DNA from: Symsagittifera roscoffensis
Taxonomy: Eukaryota > Xenacoelomorpha > Acoela > Convolutidae
DNA: 64,000 nt
Reading direction: 5' to 3'
Assembly: GCF_963678635.1 (NCBI RefSeq)
Contig: NC_087066.1
Coordinates: 32,679,301-32,743,300 of the forward strand
Under the pieces are notes generated by a model that was given only the letters and a program-made list of their open reading frames with translations, made no database searches and had not been told where the DNA came from. The position numbers and the translations under genes are program-made. Of this stretch, positions 11,501 through 22,400 are shown piece after piece. Each line of letters starts with the position of its first letter. Position 1 is the first letter of the stretch.

Positions 11501-13560
11501 AGAGGTGAAGCTGCGCTTCGCAAACACTGGCGAGAACACAAAAAAAAGCAGTTCTATAAAGTGAAGCAATAAATGAGCCTCAAATTAGTAAACGTTCGGC
11601 TACGCGTTGGATGTAATCCTGTTACCTACAGATTATGAGTTTCACGAAGTAACCACTCAGACACGGACGCTGTATCTATTCACAAACGCTAACCAAAAAT
11701 AAAGCAGAGAACAGATGCTATAAAATATACAATGCTAGATCGTGATTATAGCAAAAGCCATCAATTTAAACTTTCAAGAAATTGAGCTTCAGCCTGCACA
11801 CGTGAAAGCAACTGCAGTAACTGGACATATTTACTAAATTTCTAAGAAAGGTTGTTTATGGAAAAACACTAGTTCGCGATGACAAGTCACTTGCTCTCTT
11901 GCAAAATAAATAACCCAATCAAGCATACTAAAAATAAAACGATTTTTTATATTTTGCAACATTTCATAATTAATATTTGCCATAATAATAGACAGGCAAA
12001 ATAGGGCAATCGGTTTTCGGAGCAGAGTTTTCCTCCCATTTCGTAATCAGGTATCAAAATTCAAGCGCTTCGCAAACACAGAAAAAACGTCGAAAAATGG
12101 TTCTAAAACACGAAACAAGCAAATCCAAAAATAAGTCTGGAAGAATAAAACTTTTGTAATGAGCCGAAATCAAGCCCGCAAACTACATATTAGGACTCCC
12201 ACATCCTCGTATCTGCATCATAGGCTTTTGAGTATATTAAAACACTAGCCACCATTAAGGCAGAAATACACATGCAAAAAACTGCCAACTCTATTATTAT
12301 GCAGCAAAACGTACTAGCAAAATGAGAACTATTTTATGTGAGTTGATTTAAAAAAGTCGACTCGTATTATAACAATACTCGCAAGCTCATTTGAGTAATC
12401 ACAACTTATATAGCTTAATTAGAAAAAGTGGTGCAATCAAATTTAAATCTGATCCTGAAAAAAAAAACGATAAAGGATCATAAAAACAACAACAAAAATT
12501 TTTGTGAGACACTTTTACAAAAAATTAACTTTCCAATTTCAAAAAGGTTCATGTTCAGATTATTTCAATTTCAAGTTTTTTTTATATAAGACACTTTTTC
12601 CAGAAGAATAAATCAATTAGAGATAGCCAACAAATAGTTGAAGAGTCAATAAACGCAGGTAAACAGAAAATACTCAGTGTTTTTTTGAAAATTTTTTCGA
12701 ACTACCAAGTAACAAGACATGTCCATAAATCTCTTTAAATTATAGAACAATTTATGAATGACACTTTGTTATGATTTAGCCAATTTGAGAAAACTGGATT
12801 AATAGGTAAAGGTTCTTTTTCGCTGAAACCCATTTTTCAAATTAGAAGTGGTTCGTCGCCTTAACTTTTTGGCTGTTCGATAGTGGAGGTTGCCTTCCTT
12901 TATACAAAGGAAAAAACTGAACGTAAAAAGAAATTTTAAGTCAAAACTCGAAAAAATAAATTTAAGACTGAACATATTTTTGATTTTTTCTGAAAAAAGC
13001 CGAAAACAAAATGAAAACAAAAGTGAAAGAAAGTTTTAGCATTTTTTACGCCTAGTACAACTGAAACATGATATAGTTTTGCCCTTCAAACCGCGCAAAA
13101 TGATGCAATAAAGTCAAGCAAAAAACGAAAGAAATTATACAAAACCAGAATTGGTTAACTTTTGTCCGACAATCAGAGTTAGCAAATGATATTCCTGCAA
13201 TCGATTGTGCTACAAAATTTTTTCAAAAAATTGCATACATTCGACAAGTCAGGTTCCGATGACGACTCGAAGCCGAGCATTTATGATGCGAACGCACATG
13301 TTAAATCTCTAGACCAAGTGAGAACATCCTAAAATAGTCTAGATCCCGATTACATGTACTTGGTTTCGCAAATGGAAAATTAAAAGTCATTCATCTTGTT
13401 TTGCGCTATTAGCACGTTTGTAATTGGAGAGCATAATTTTTCTTCCTTTAGGCAAATAGAATTGAAATGGACATCGCTCCGTGCATTAACATTTAAAAAA
13501 CCCCCATTGTTCACATACCGCATGAATTACTATTGTAAAAATTGACTGTAGAAATGTAAC
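11500..13560. repeat. old dispersed repeat complex (right copy)
   Basis: This segment holds, in order, a GGTGAAGCTGCGCTTCGC motif (about 11504), a relative of the 379-bp unit (about 11840-12000, with TAAGAAAGGTTG and CTAGTTCGCGATGACAAG), the second copy of the 8.3-kb repeat (12490-12930), a relative of 4010-4180 (13065-13160) and another relative of the 379-bp unit (13320-13560). It is non-coding and probably a decayed composite of the same family as 3700-5280. Confidence 0.5.
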
Positions 13561-14137
13561 TTTGGCAAAAGTACGCACAATCCAGCTATTCTCTTACACA
13601 CATTTTTATTTCTTAAAAGCACATTTGACAAACTCTTGTCAGGCAAAAAATCATTTAGAAAAATGGGGGAAAACCAGAAAAACCATGTTTTCAAGCTATT
13701 TGCTCATGGCAAGTATAACGGGAAGATATTCAGATGCTCACATCAAACGCCAAGTGTCTGTATTATTGAGATCGAGTTCCAAATTTCTGGATGATAGAAA
13801 CCGAAAAAAAAACAGTGTTCATATTACAGCACTCTGCACAGGTTGTGTCAATTTTTTTCTAGAAGCGTTCGAAACTGACCAGTAGCTAAAGATCACGCTC
13901 TAATTCTTTTAAATACGCGAAAATGAGCTTGCACAAGACCGTGGACAGCGGGGTATCGAACATCCTGTATGCCGAGTCATAGGCAAACACTTTTAGATAG
14001 TCTACTTGACCAATCGACTACGGCCTCCACTCAGATATCCTTCTGGAAACGGAAATTAAGTTTCCACAGAAAACTCTCAATATATTTTTGTTTAGTCGGT
14101 ATTCAATTTTTAATTGCTAGAAGCGTTTATTACTAAC
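13561..14137. other. no supported gene; downstream intron of the ankyrin gene
   Basis: A 107-codon plus-strand frame (13562-13885) lies in this stretch, but its content is K/S/F-rich and shows no motif. On the minus strand the region follows a good splice donor at 14137, so it is most simply read as the next intron of the ankyrin gene. I could not find the following exon. Confidence 0.4.
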
Positions 14138-14223
14138 CAATTCCACAGCCTGTTTGGAGCCAGAGAACGCAGCCAGTCTGAGGGCACTCTTGCCGCTACT
14201 GTCACGCTCGTTCACGTCAGCAC
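14138..14223 (-). CDS. ANKRD50-like protein, third visible coding exon (ankyrin repeat)
   Basis: An 86-bp minus-strand exon encoding GADVNERDSSGKSALRLAA and then FSGSKQAVEL, one classical ankyrin repeat (G-A-D-V-N, then G-x-S-A-L-x-x-A-A). The acceptor is TTTCAG at 14224-14229 and the donor is GTTAGT at 14137-14132. Entering with one base carried from the previous exon and leaving in phase 0, it keeps the frame open across the join. ANKRD50 proteins normally carry a long ankyrin array, so more exons are expected downstream (lower coordinates), but none is recognisable in this window. Confidence 0.8.
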
Positions 14224-15658
14224 CTGAAACATAAGTGAACCCGTAGAACCAATTACATGGCTCTTCTACATGGAACACAAGCAAAGAAAACGCTATAAAC
14301 ATCTTAGTTGACTACAACTGGAGCAGCAAACCCTCTTGCGATTTCCCTTAATAAAAAAGAGCTTTAACGGGCTTCAAGAGAGACCTTGCTAGTAGCGCAT
14401 TAAAAGCTCTAAATGGAAGAATGGAGAGTTGCGGCTTGATTTTGATCATGCAATCAGTGAATTCGATCAGGACCATTAGTGTTCCATTTCTCCGCTGGGC
14501 AGCCGCCGCCTGCGGACTCCATTGGAGGCAGTAGATGCGAAATGAGCATAGTAAACCAAGATAGGAAGAGCGTGTTTCCATTTGAAACTGAGGGGCGCAA
14601 ATGAACAAAGACTATTGCTGCGAAATAGAACACTAGCCAAAAACAAGAACGAGCAGCAACAAAGTTGGAGCGCATCTTTTCTGAAAGCCGTTCCCTGCCA
14701 CTATCTTACATGTACCATAGTTGCATACATCTAGCTTACTGCCTTCAAAGACATATCCTTAGACCGTTATCTAACAGTTCTTTCCTTCACTGTAGTTCCG
14801 TTGGCTTTGAGGCTAAGTACAATTATGAGCGAGCACCTGAACGGTGCTACCTTCAATCCCAGTCAAACTATTTGGAGCCCCAATTTTCTCTTACAGCTGA
14901 CAACTGAGCAGCTATACTTAAATATATGGCTTCTAACAAGTGAATTTAATTCGACTGAACTGAACTTTAGTGCCATGTCAGTCTAAGCTTCTCCGGCTGA
15001 TGAAAAATGTCTTCATACTCAACTGCCAAGAGAGTGAACAATTGCGCGTTTAGGCCATCGACCTTTTCTGGACCTGCCAATGCATATTTTCAGCGTCTTC
15101 TTATCAGTCACCAGCCCATATTTAATCCAACATCCCTTCTATTTAATTTAGTTGATGTCCCAATGGTAATCTTGCCCTCCCACTTCCCATCTTCAGCAAA
15201 GAAAAAAACGGAGAAATAATGAGTATTGAAACAGCTCGGATTACGGTAACGGAAAATCTAAGATAATTATAATTGAAACACAAAATGCCTTTCAACGTCC
15301 GCGAGAACCCTAATACTCTGGATTTATTTAAAATTGAGCACAGTCTTTGAACATTTTTCATGCAAAACTATTAGTCAGCAATTAGAAAATTAAAAGTTAA
15401 TTTTGCATCTAATTGAAAATTTCGTCATTCAGTTGTAACTAAAATATAAAGCAATCTTGTCACAAAATTCATGAGATTTAAGTTCAGGTTTTCTAAATCA
15501 AATAAGCAACTTAAAGAAGCAGCAAACAATGTTCCTTGATAAGAAACACACAACAACGAATTAAGTTTAGTGGCGTAAATGTTAAATAAATACTTATCAA
15601 AGAATTGCTCAATATTTTCTGAGATGGATACTGTTTGAGACTGATAATCTTGACTCAC
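14224..15658 (-). other. intron 2 of the ANKRD50-like gene
   Basis: Bounded by GTGAGT (minus strand, 15658-15653) and TTTCAG (14229-14224), both canonical. Several short ORFs inside on both strands have no recognisable content. No complete mobile element is seen. Confidence 0.75.
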
Positions 15659-15784
15659 CGTGGTCCAGCAGTAGTTTGATGATGTTTGTGTGGCCATTCT
15701 GGGCAGCTGATCTGAGCGGCGACCAGTTCTCAGAGTCAACGTGGTTAGGATTAGAACCTTGCTCCAGTAGAAACTGCACAACGT
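15659..15784 (-). CDS. ANKRD50-like protein, second visible coding exon (ankyrin repeats)
   Basis: A 126-bp minus-strand exon. After joining it reads VVQFLLEQGSNPNHVDSENW, then SPLRSAAQNGHTNIIKLLLDHG. This is the second half of one ankyrin repeat and most of the next (W-S-P-L-x-x-A-A-Q-N-G-H, then LLLDHG). The acceptor is CACTTTAG (15792-15785) and the donor is GTGAGT (15658-15653). The exon is exactly 42 codons long and lies between two phase-1 junctions, so it could be skipped without breaking the frame. Confidence 0.85.
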
Positions 15785-16960
15785 CTAAAGTGAAACAAAG
15801 ATAGCTGGTTGCTGTGTCAGTAGCACAGAATGTTCCGACCACATTCGTAAAAAACTCCAAACAAGTTTTTTTCATCAAATTAATATCCTTTCCAGTGCGT
15901 GACATCACTTAAAAAAAACTACTCAAACGCGTATAAAATTAGTGAATTAGGCATAATTGACATTTGTTTTCAAAAAATGAATGACTAACAAAAACTTCTA
16001 ATAGTTGCACCAACCTTTTTTAAGAAAACCTGTACAGCCAAGAAAGCGCAAAATGAAACCTGTACTGCCAAGAAAGCGCTAAGTTTATTTTTTTAATAAA
16101 ATTTAGAGATGTGACCGGATCGAAACTTACCGGATTACCGGATCCGGATTAAATCCGGTAAAAAAAGAACCGGATTCCGGATTCCGGATTTCATTTAATT
16201 GTTTGTCAGTAATTTGAGTGCAGCTGTTGAAATAAAGTATTACTGCTACTTACTGCTATTACTCTACCAGAATTTTCCGAACAGCTTGTTTTGATTCATG
16301 ATAACTTTTTACTTCTTCAATAATTTATACATTGAGTAAAATTTCTGTGTAACAGCTTGAATAAAAACAGTTGCAAACTTATTTTTTTACTGAGAATTCA
16401 ACAAGTTTTAGGCGAATCAAATCCGGTAAAATCCGGTTACTTTTTACCGGATTCCGGATCCGGATTGACATCCCAAAATTGCCGGATTTGCCGGATTCCG
16501 GAATCCGGTACATCTCTAATAAAATTAAATTTTCAGCCCAAAAGCTCAATTAAAGTTAAACTCGCTTGAAATTGAATTAAAATTCAAAAACTTTAAACCA
16601 GTTTATCTTGACACTGGGACAATTTTTTGAAAGTTTTTAAGGACGTTCGCATCACGACTGAAAGGGCTTTAATTATATGTATCACTCCGCTCATTCTGAT
16701 AATTATTTGTGTTACCTGATTTAGCATGGAGAACAAAAATCAAACTAAACACTTTTCAATGGTCGGGATAAGAATCGAAAAGAACTGAACGATTCAAATC
16801 AAATTACGCACAAATGCGTACTGTTTGACAAGTTGAAGAAAATCAATTATGCTGATAACTTCAAGACAAATTAAAAGCCCAAAATCATTTTACAATTTTT
16901 CGTTTTTGAAGCCCGAGAGTCCAAAAAAGAGAGAGTAAACTAATACACATGCATACTCAC
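15785..16960 (-). other. intron 1 of the ANKRD50-like gene
   Basis: Bounded by GTGAGTATG (minus strand, 16960 downwards) and TTTAG (15789-15785). It contains a complete hAT-type MITE with target-site duplication at 16096-16526. The rest is AT-rich and without genes. Confidence 0.8.
16104..16518. mobile_element. non-autonomous hAT-type MITE (415 bp) with 8-bp TSD
   Basis: The left end TAGAGATGTGACCGGAT and the inverted right end ATCCGGTACATCTCTA form terminal inverted repeats. They are flanked by the identical 8-bp duplication ATAAAATT (16096-16103 and 16519-16526). An 8-bp TSD and TIRs starting TAGAGATG are the established signature of hAT transposons. Both ends carry many CCGGAT/ATCCGG copies, the kind of subterminal repeat that hAT transposases bind. 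The interior has no transposase frame. The element lies in an intron of the ankyrin gene. The near-perfect TSD implies modest age. Confidence 0.9.
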
Positions 16961-18707
16961 TAGTGTGTCCGGCTGTAGTAGCTAGACCCAATGCCGTCTG
17001 TCGATTGACATTCTCTGCATTAACATCAGCACCAGCGTTGACCAACACTTTCACACACTTCAGCGAACCTCTTTGAGCTGCCTTTGCTAAAGGAGTCAGT
17101 CCATCTGAATCATGTTCCGCAATAGATGCCGGGTTACCTTCGAGCATTACTCTGACCGCATGTTCAGACTCAGTTTCCCTCGAGTCGGAGTAATCTACAC
17201 TGGTGTTGGAAGCCAGGTGATCGCTATTATCTGATCCATGGCTTACGTCTCGGTACGCTCCACCAGCGTATAAAACCGAGTATAAATTAACGCTGCAGTT
17301 GCTACTCGACCTCGGAGGAGTGGGTGAAGTAATGGATTCTTCGACATTAACACCACTCCATGCCATCCAAAGAGCACATAATTCGCTACTGAGTTTGTGA
17401 CATGGCGCTGATTTTGCCAGATCGTATGCAAAATCTTTTGAGAACTCTTCGTCGAAAGATCTATTATCCAAATTACAAGTAGCACTGAGTGCCAAAGTAG
17501 CATGACCTTGGTTGATGTCGCACAAAAAATGCCGAGTACAGTACTTGACATCCAGCAGCCACTCTGAGAAGCTACTGTGAAATATTCTGAACGACTTATC
17601 TGGCAAGCGTTTCAGAAAACACTCGATCGATTTCAGCCTGCAAATCAATTCGTCCTGTGGCACTTGAAGATTTCTGGACCACAAATAGTCCACAAGATCA
17701 GTTTCAGTAATGGAAATCCTGGAAGCTAATAGCACGTTCAGGATCGGTCTAACTAACGAGAAGGTTTTCTTCTCAAATGAATGCTGGCAGTACCACAAAT
17801 AGAGCCCTCTTAACGTCCCTGGTATTTCTTTTATCTCAGAAAATTTAATCATACCATTTTCGACGCCATCCAGGACCCATTCCAGATATAGCATGCATCT
17901 GTCACTTTTGTTTTCCAACAGCTCCAAATTTAGATCCCGGGTTTCAGGATTCGAAAAAAGAACTCTGAGCTTGTTGTCGCACTCAATGCGATTACATATG
18001 TACCCCCTCACATCCTTCTGCACATACTGCCGTCTTTTTTCCTGGTCGTCAAGAATAATCTTGCGGAAACCCTGAAACCTCTGGATGAACGGTCCATTGC
18101 TTTTCCGAGCAGAACAAAGTAAGCAAAGCCAAGGTGGAAAGAAGTCGAGATTATTCAATAGAAGATCCGAAATGGTTTTACTAGGACCACCAGTTCGATC
18201 ACCAGCGAGATTTTGTATTTCATAACCTTCGTCTATTGAGTCAACAAGTAGGAAATACACTACACCCTGTGCATTAAGGACACTTAAACTACCGAGAACT
18301 ACTGTTCTAAAAACTTCATCTGGATTTGCACAAATCGATGAAAAAGAATATCGATCTTTGGTAAAATCTTTTAGTACATCTTTGAAATTTGGGAGGAAAG
18401 GACTGCATTTTAGCTGCTTCAAGATGTTGGAAACAAAGCTAGCTAGACTAAGGGATTGCCAAAAATGAGAATGACAAAAATGTCGAGCCAAAACGCGTCG
18501 AGATATTGAGTGCTGCTTTGCATGATTGCTGGTTGGCCATGACAATTCCGTGAGCAAGGCTGTCTTTCCGCATCCAGAGCTACCCAATACAATCACGCCA
18601 TTCTTTTTTGACCAATTGTGCTGTTGTCGCGAACTTGCAATATACAGAAGCTTCTGCACAACCCACTCTCTGCAGTACACCGGCTTTCCTCGCAGAGGAC
18701 TGTCCAT
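16961..18707 (-). CDS. ANKRD50-like NTPase/ankyrin protein, first visible coding exon
   Basis: An intact frame of 582 codons plus one base, ending at a canonical donor (GTGAGTATG from 16960). The N-terminus has KPVYCREWVVQKL, then a P-loop GSSGCGKTALL (residues 42-52) and a hydrophobic Walker-B-like strand VVYFLLVDSIDEG (about 149-161). Further on, IPGTLRGLYLWYCQ, FRIFHSSFSEWLLDVKYC and the GHATLALSATC segment match the conserved NACHT-like region of animal ANKRD50. The related TANC proteins fit less well. Ankyrin repeats start near residue 515 (DGLTPLAKAAQRG, VKVLVNAGADVNAE). Vertebrate ANKRD50 acts in SNX27-retromer endosomal recycling, so the same role here is inference. The ATG at 18707 is chosen because family members also begin a few residues before the CREW motif. 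An upstream non-coding exon is possible. It is the only clearly living gene in the window. Confidence 0.88.
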
Positions 18708-19840
18708 AAAATCTTAAAGCAATACAGTAGCTACACGCTTTAAGCTATAAGCGAATCAAGCGTAACAACTGAGTGAGAACTGATGCAAGATTTCTTTTAA
18801 ATCATTCCTGGACAAATAATTCAAGCGCTTTGGTCGCTTGTCGAATAAAAATCGCTCCAACGTTGTTCACCATCAGAAGCTTTTAGGCTGAAAGGCTGCA
18901 TTATTGGGGGAAAATTGTCGGGTCATCTCATCATAGCGTCCGCCACCTTGTAACAAAAAAATATTGCCTCATACACCGCAATTTCGGAGGCGGAGCAATA
19001 AGCAGAATGGTCCAAGAGCAGAAAACAGAAAAATATTAACTTTCACTAATCAATGCTCATATTTTCAAGGAAGCTTTCGGTCTCCTGAGAAAAACTTCAC
19101 TTGTAAAATTTCTAAACATTAATGAAACTTCTTACTTAAGAACAACCAGAAGAACAGCGGCAAAACTTTTACCCACTGTTAGTTTTAAAAGTAAAATGAT
19201 GGAAAAGTCAGCTACGCGACGAACAATTCGAGTTTATAACTTTATTAAAAACAACGAATTGTTGCCTCCCGATGTAGAAAAAATGACCAAATCCCAGTTC
19301 GAACGTTTTTTTAACAACTTTAAGGACACATATCTGTTTGACAATTATCTGATTTTTGAAATTCTCTTCTAAAATGTCACCTTGTATAATTATGTATTTG
19401 ATGCTCCTCAAAAATTATCTTATCTGGGGCACCCTCCATGAGTTGAACTACTCCTGGGCTGTCCCAACAAGCAGTGAATTTATGGCTTAATTGATTAAAA
19501 TTGCTTGAATGTTATTTTGTACTGCTTGTTAAAAGAATAATTTAAACTTAAATGCCGCCAAATTGATAAAACAATATCAGAATCTTCTTGCCTAACTTAT
19601 TAAATAATACCAATAATTCAAAAGTGGTTGTATTCAAAAACAATAATTCAAAAAGTGGTTGCATAAAAATTTTTAATGATTTTCATCAATGTAAAGGGAA
19701 TTTTCAGTGTTTTTTTATCGATACGTAAAATATGGCCGATTTTTATTGAGTTACCGAAATGTTTCATTTTGTAGCAGCTAGCTCCCTGCTCCACAGCATC
19801 AACACCCTTAACACATGCTAGAAAAAGCAATACGAGAGCC
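18708..19840. other. upstream region of the ankyrin gene; no other gene seen
   Basis: Likely holds the promoter and 5' UTR of the minus-strand ankyrin gene. The stretch 18890-19010 is less AT-rich than its surroundings. Small ORFs at 19208-19411 and 19648-19917 (minus) have no recognisable content. Confidence 0.45.
18940..18950 (-). promoter_or_regulatory. possible YY1-like site near the 5' end of the ankyrin gene
   Basis: On the minus strand the sequence reads CAAGGTGGCGG, close to the AAnATGGCGGC consensus of YY1, which in animals often sits just downstream of the transcription start. It lies about 235 bp upstream of the chosen ATG and in the right orientation. A single short match is weak evidence. 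Confidence 0.25.
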
Positions 19841-20169
19841 TTGACAGGAGTGCTCATTATTCCAGCTACAAAACGGCTACTCTCCAAGAGCAAGCAAAAT
19901 GACCCGGAGCAGCTCAAGGAATAATTGAAGCTGCACTAGAGTGCTGAATTGGAGCTGAAATCTCTTCGATTGGTAAAGGCACACAAAGAAAGGCTGTCAG
20001 AGCTGATTGGTAATATCAGGGGCAAACAACAGAGACCATCGCAGACAAGGAGGAAGGCGAAAGCGAGACGTGAGAAGAAGCTGAAGGCAGAGGACGTGTC
20101 TGCGCTTCAAAGACAGGGGTGAGAAGAGTGTGATTTGTTTTGCTTTGTGCCTTGTGAGTTTCTTTACTC

Positions 20170-20655
20170 GTGGCCTGCAAAACAATGACCACAGTCCTTT
20201 TGCCTGCTCTTTGGCTCAGACAAATTCAAAAAAGAAAACTAACTTGGAAAATTGTGTTAGACTATTTAAATATCTTTGAAAAAGTGGAAGTATCTGTACA
20301 TAGACTGAAGTTTCTGAGAAAATGTCTGAAAAACGATCTATTACAGGACATTTTGAAGTTTAGGGTCCCCGAGAACGGGGTTTTTTCGGACCAAGCCGTG
20401 CATACTTTTCAATTGAAACTACTAAGGACTAAAATTTCTAGGGCAAATGAGGACAGGAAAAGGTACGAGGAGATGCTAATGAAAGCAAGATCACTGGTGC
20501 AAAAAGAAATCGACGAACAGTGCTGGGCATCCATTTTCCGCTTCGTGAGGCGTCAATTTGAGGCAAGCTTACAGACAACATCAGAAAACCATAGAAATAA
20601 ATTCGAAAAACTGTCCGAGAGACAAGATAAACCTCTTGGGGGGGGGGGGGAATGA
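20170..20655 (+). pseudogene. PLE N-terminal region
   Basis: A 161-codon stretch with the motifs LRKCLKNDLLQDILKFRVP and DQAVHTFQLKLLRTKISRA, typical of the helical N-terminal part of PLE polyproteins before the RT fingers. It contains a predicted coiled coil (RANEDRKRYEEMLMKARSL). The frame ends in GGGGE because of the G13 homopolymer. The following reading (about 20655-20800, ELPNWVYEVLSMCPKHPIRD) continues the same protein in another frame. Confidence 0.8.
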
Positions 20656-21146
20656 GCAATCAATTAAGATACTTGATAACATTGAACTGCCTAATTGGGT
20701 ATATGAAGTGCTATCAATGTGCCCGAAGCATCCCATTAGAGACAAAATTAAAGAAACACATTTTTGGCTGATATCGACATTTTCCTCTCACAATTGAAAA
20801 ATCAAAAAACATCTGGTGAAACGTTATGTGAAATAGAAGCCGCGGCAAAGGCATTAGCAAAAAAACGCAAGGCAAACCCCAAGAGACAAAGCCGTTGAAA
20901 AAACGAGGAAATATCTCAAAGATAATGGGTTGCTGTGCCTTTTGATAGGGGGGTTGGTTTTTGCATAATGAGGAAACAAACGTATGAATCAAAGCTGCAA
21001 TCCTTGTTGCAATCTGCTCAGTTTGTGAAAAAAGATGCAACCACTGAAGAGGTGATACTGAAAATTGAGAAGGAACTCAACAAAAAATTACTAGCCATGA
21101 ACAAAAGAGACGAGATAAATGATCAGTTATATTCTAAGATGCCCGT
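20656..21146 (+). pseudogene. PLE fingers region, frameshifted
   Basis: Plus-strand pieces in three frames continue the PLE protein: MCPKHPIRDKIKETHF (about 20718-20765), IDIFLSQLKNQKTSGETLC (about 20775-20832), then GVGFCIMRKQTYESKLQ (about 20952-21002) and ILKIEKELNKKLLAMNKR. Short indels separate them. The KPxRDK and KGxGxxIM-like segments are usual PLE landmarks upstream of the YGLxKVHK motif. Confidence 0.7.
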
Positions 21147-21659
21147 TTGTACGGTTTAGCTAAGGTACACAAGGAAGAGAAACCACTACGACCAGTACTA
21201 TCACTTCCATTCAGCTCGTATAAAAATCTTAACAAAATGCTGGAAAAGTTTTTTGACAACATCGATGGAGCAAATATAGAAACCAATACTAAAGAGGCTA
21301 GAGAAACAATTGAAAACATTGCTCTAGATCCGGATGAAACTATAATATCTCTTGATGTGAAAAGTTTGTACACCAACGTTCCCCTGAAGGAGGCAAGGGA
21401 AATTGCTTTACAGAAGCTGTACAGCCAGGAGTCTCCTCCTGAAATTCAAAGAGCAACCATGAAAAGGCTTTTGAATATGGCGGTCAGCAAAGTATATTTC
21501 AAGTGTAATGACTCATGGTATATTCAAGTTGATGGTGTAGCAATGGGCGCGTCCCTCGCTGTAATTCGGGCAAACTTATGGCTGAAAGAGTTGACACGAA
21601 ATACCGGTGAGAACAGCGATACAGCAAATGATGACAAAAACGGTATGTACCCTTGTTGA
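21147..21659 (+). pseudogene. PLE reverse transcriptase, motifs up to B
   Basis: Begins YGLAKVHKEEKPLRPVLS, the PLE fingers motif, then TIISLDVKSLYTNVPL (motif A, with the first catalytic Asp) and VDGVAMGASLAVIRANLWL (motif B). All the key residues of these motifs are present. The frame then runs into MYPC and a TGA stop at 21657, which lies inside the inserted zinc finger rather than the RT itself. Confidence 0.9.
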
Positions 21660-21800
21660 AGCAGGAAAGTCACATATAGATCAGAGGGGGTTGAATGCGA
21701 GAGTTGCCGAAACAGGTATCATCTAAAATGCGGAAAAATATCCGATGACGTATACACATCAATAACCGAGACATTCTGGTACTGTGAAAGCTGCTGCCGA
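21645..21800 (+). other. PHD-type zinc finger inserted in the PLE reverse transcriptase
   Basis: Between RT motif B and the catalytic RYVDD, the frame encodes a C4HC3 pattern. A Cys lies at 21654, a disrupted second Cys position follows (TGA stop and Arg), then C-x2-C (21696 and 21705), four residues, His (21720), x2, Cys (21729). The segment ends with W-Y-C-x2-C (Trp at 21777, Cys at 21783 and 21792). The RKVTYRSEGVECESC and TFWYCESC strings are typical of PHD fingers (GVxCxxC and WxCxxC). In other retroelements PHD fingers are usually found outside the RT. The function here is unknown; histone-tail targeting is inference. Confidence 0.8.
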
Positions 21801-22340
21801 GCTAAGAACAATGAGAAGGATACTCCCCAGGTGAAATTGTTCCTCAGGTATGTGGATGACATTGTTAGAACAGTCAGAGGGGAGCCGAGTTGTCTTCTCG
21901 ATGCCGCCAATTCTCTTCATCCAAATTTGCAGTTCACTCTAGAGAAAACTAATTCGGAGGGGAATTTGCCGTTCCTCGATTTGAACATAAATGTATCGCA
22001 GGGTAGGCGTGTAACTTGCAGTTGGTATCAAAAACCAACAAATACAGGGACTATACTGAACTATAGAAGCTGCGCCCCAACTCAGTATAAGCGTAGTGTT
22101 ATCCAAGGCACTATACACAGGGTTTTTAGGAGTACATCTAGCAGGGAGCAATTTGATAAGGCTATGGAAACTAATTGGGCGCAATGGCTGACAAATCAGT
22201 ACACTGAAAATTGGTCCGCAAAGGTGGCTTCAGACGCCTTGTGCAAGATCATAGAGGGTAAGGGCAAGCCCGTGGATAGTGAGAGGTGTTTGTCAGTTCA
22301 ATCACCAAAGGATGGGAAGCCGCCAATGCTGACGGTGTAA
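21801..22340 (+). pseudogene. PLE reverse transcriptase, motif C to thumb
   Basis: Opens with KLFLRYVDDIVRTV; the catalytic RYVDD spans 21846-21860. Then come LPFLDLNINV and WYQKPTNTGTILNYRS, the conserved PLE segments after the palm, and YKRSVIQGTIHRVF. Reading is continuous from the PHD finger, so the finger and this part belong to the same frame. The frame ends at 22340, just before the endonuclease. Confidence 0.9.
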
Positions 22341-22400
22341 TATAGAGGTAACCAAAGCCAATATTTTGCTAACAGGTTACGAAAATTAACTAACGTTCAA

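Noticed and set aside
13562-13885. 107-codon plus-strand ORF
   Set aside because: Low-information composition in repeat-derived AT-rich DNA, no domain, no splice context. Treated as chance.
17243-17551. 102-codon frame overlapping the ankyrin gene on the same strand
   Set aside because: It is a shadow in another frame of the intact NTPase/ankyrin exon and has no motif of its own.
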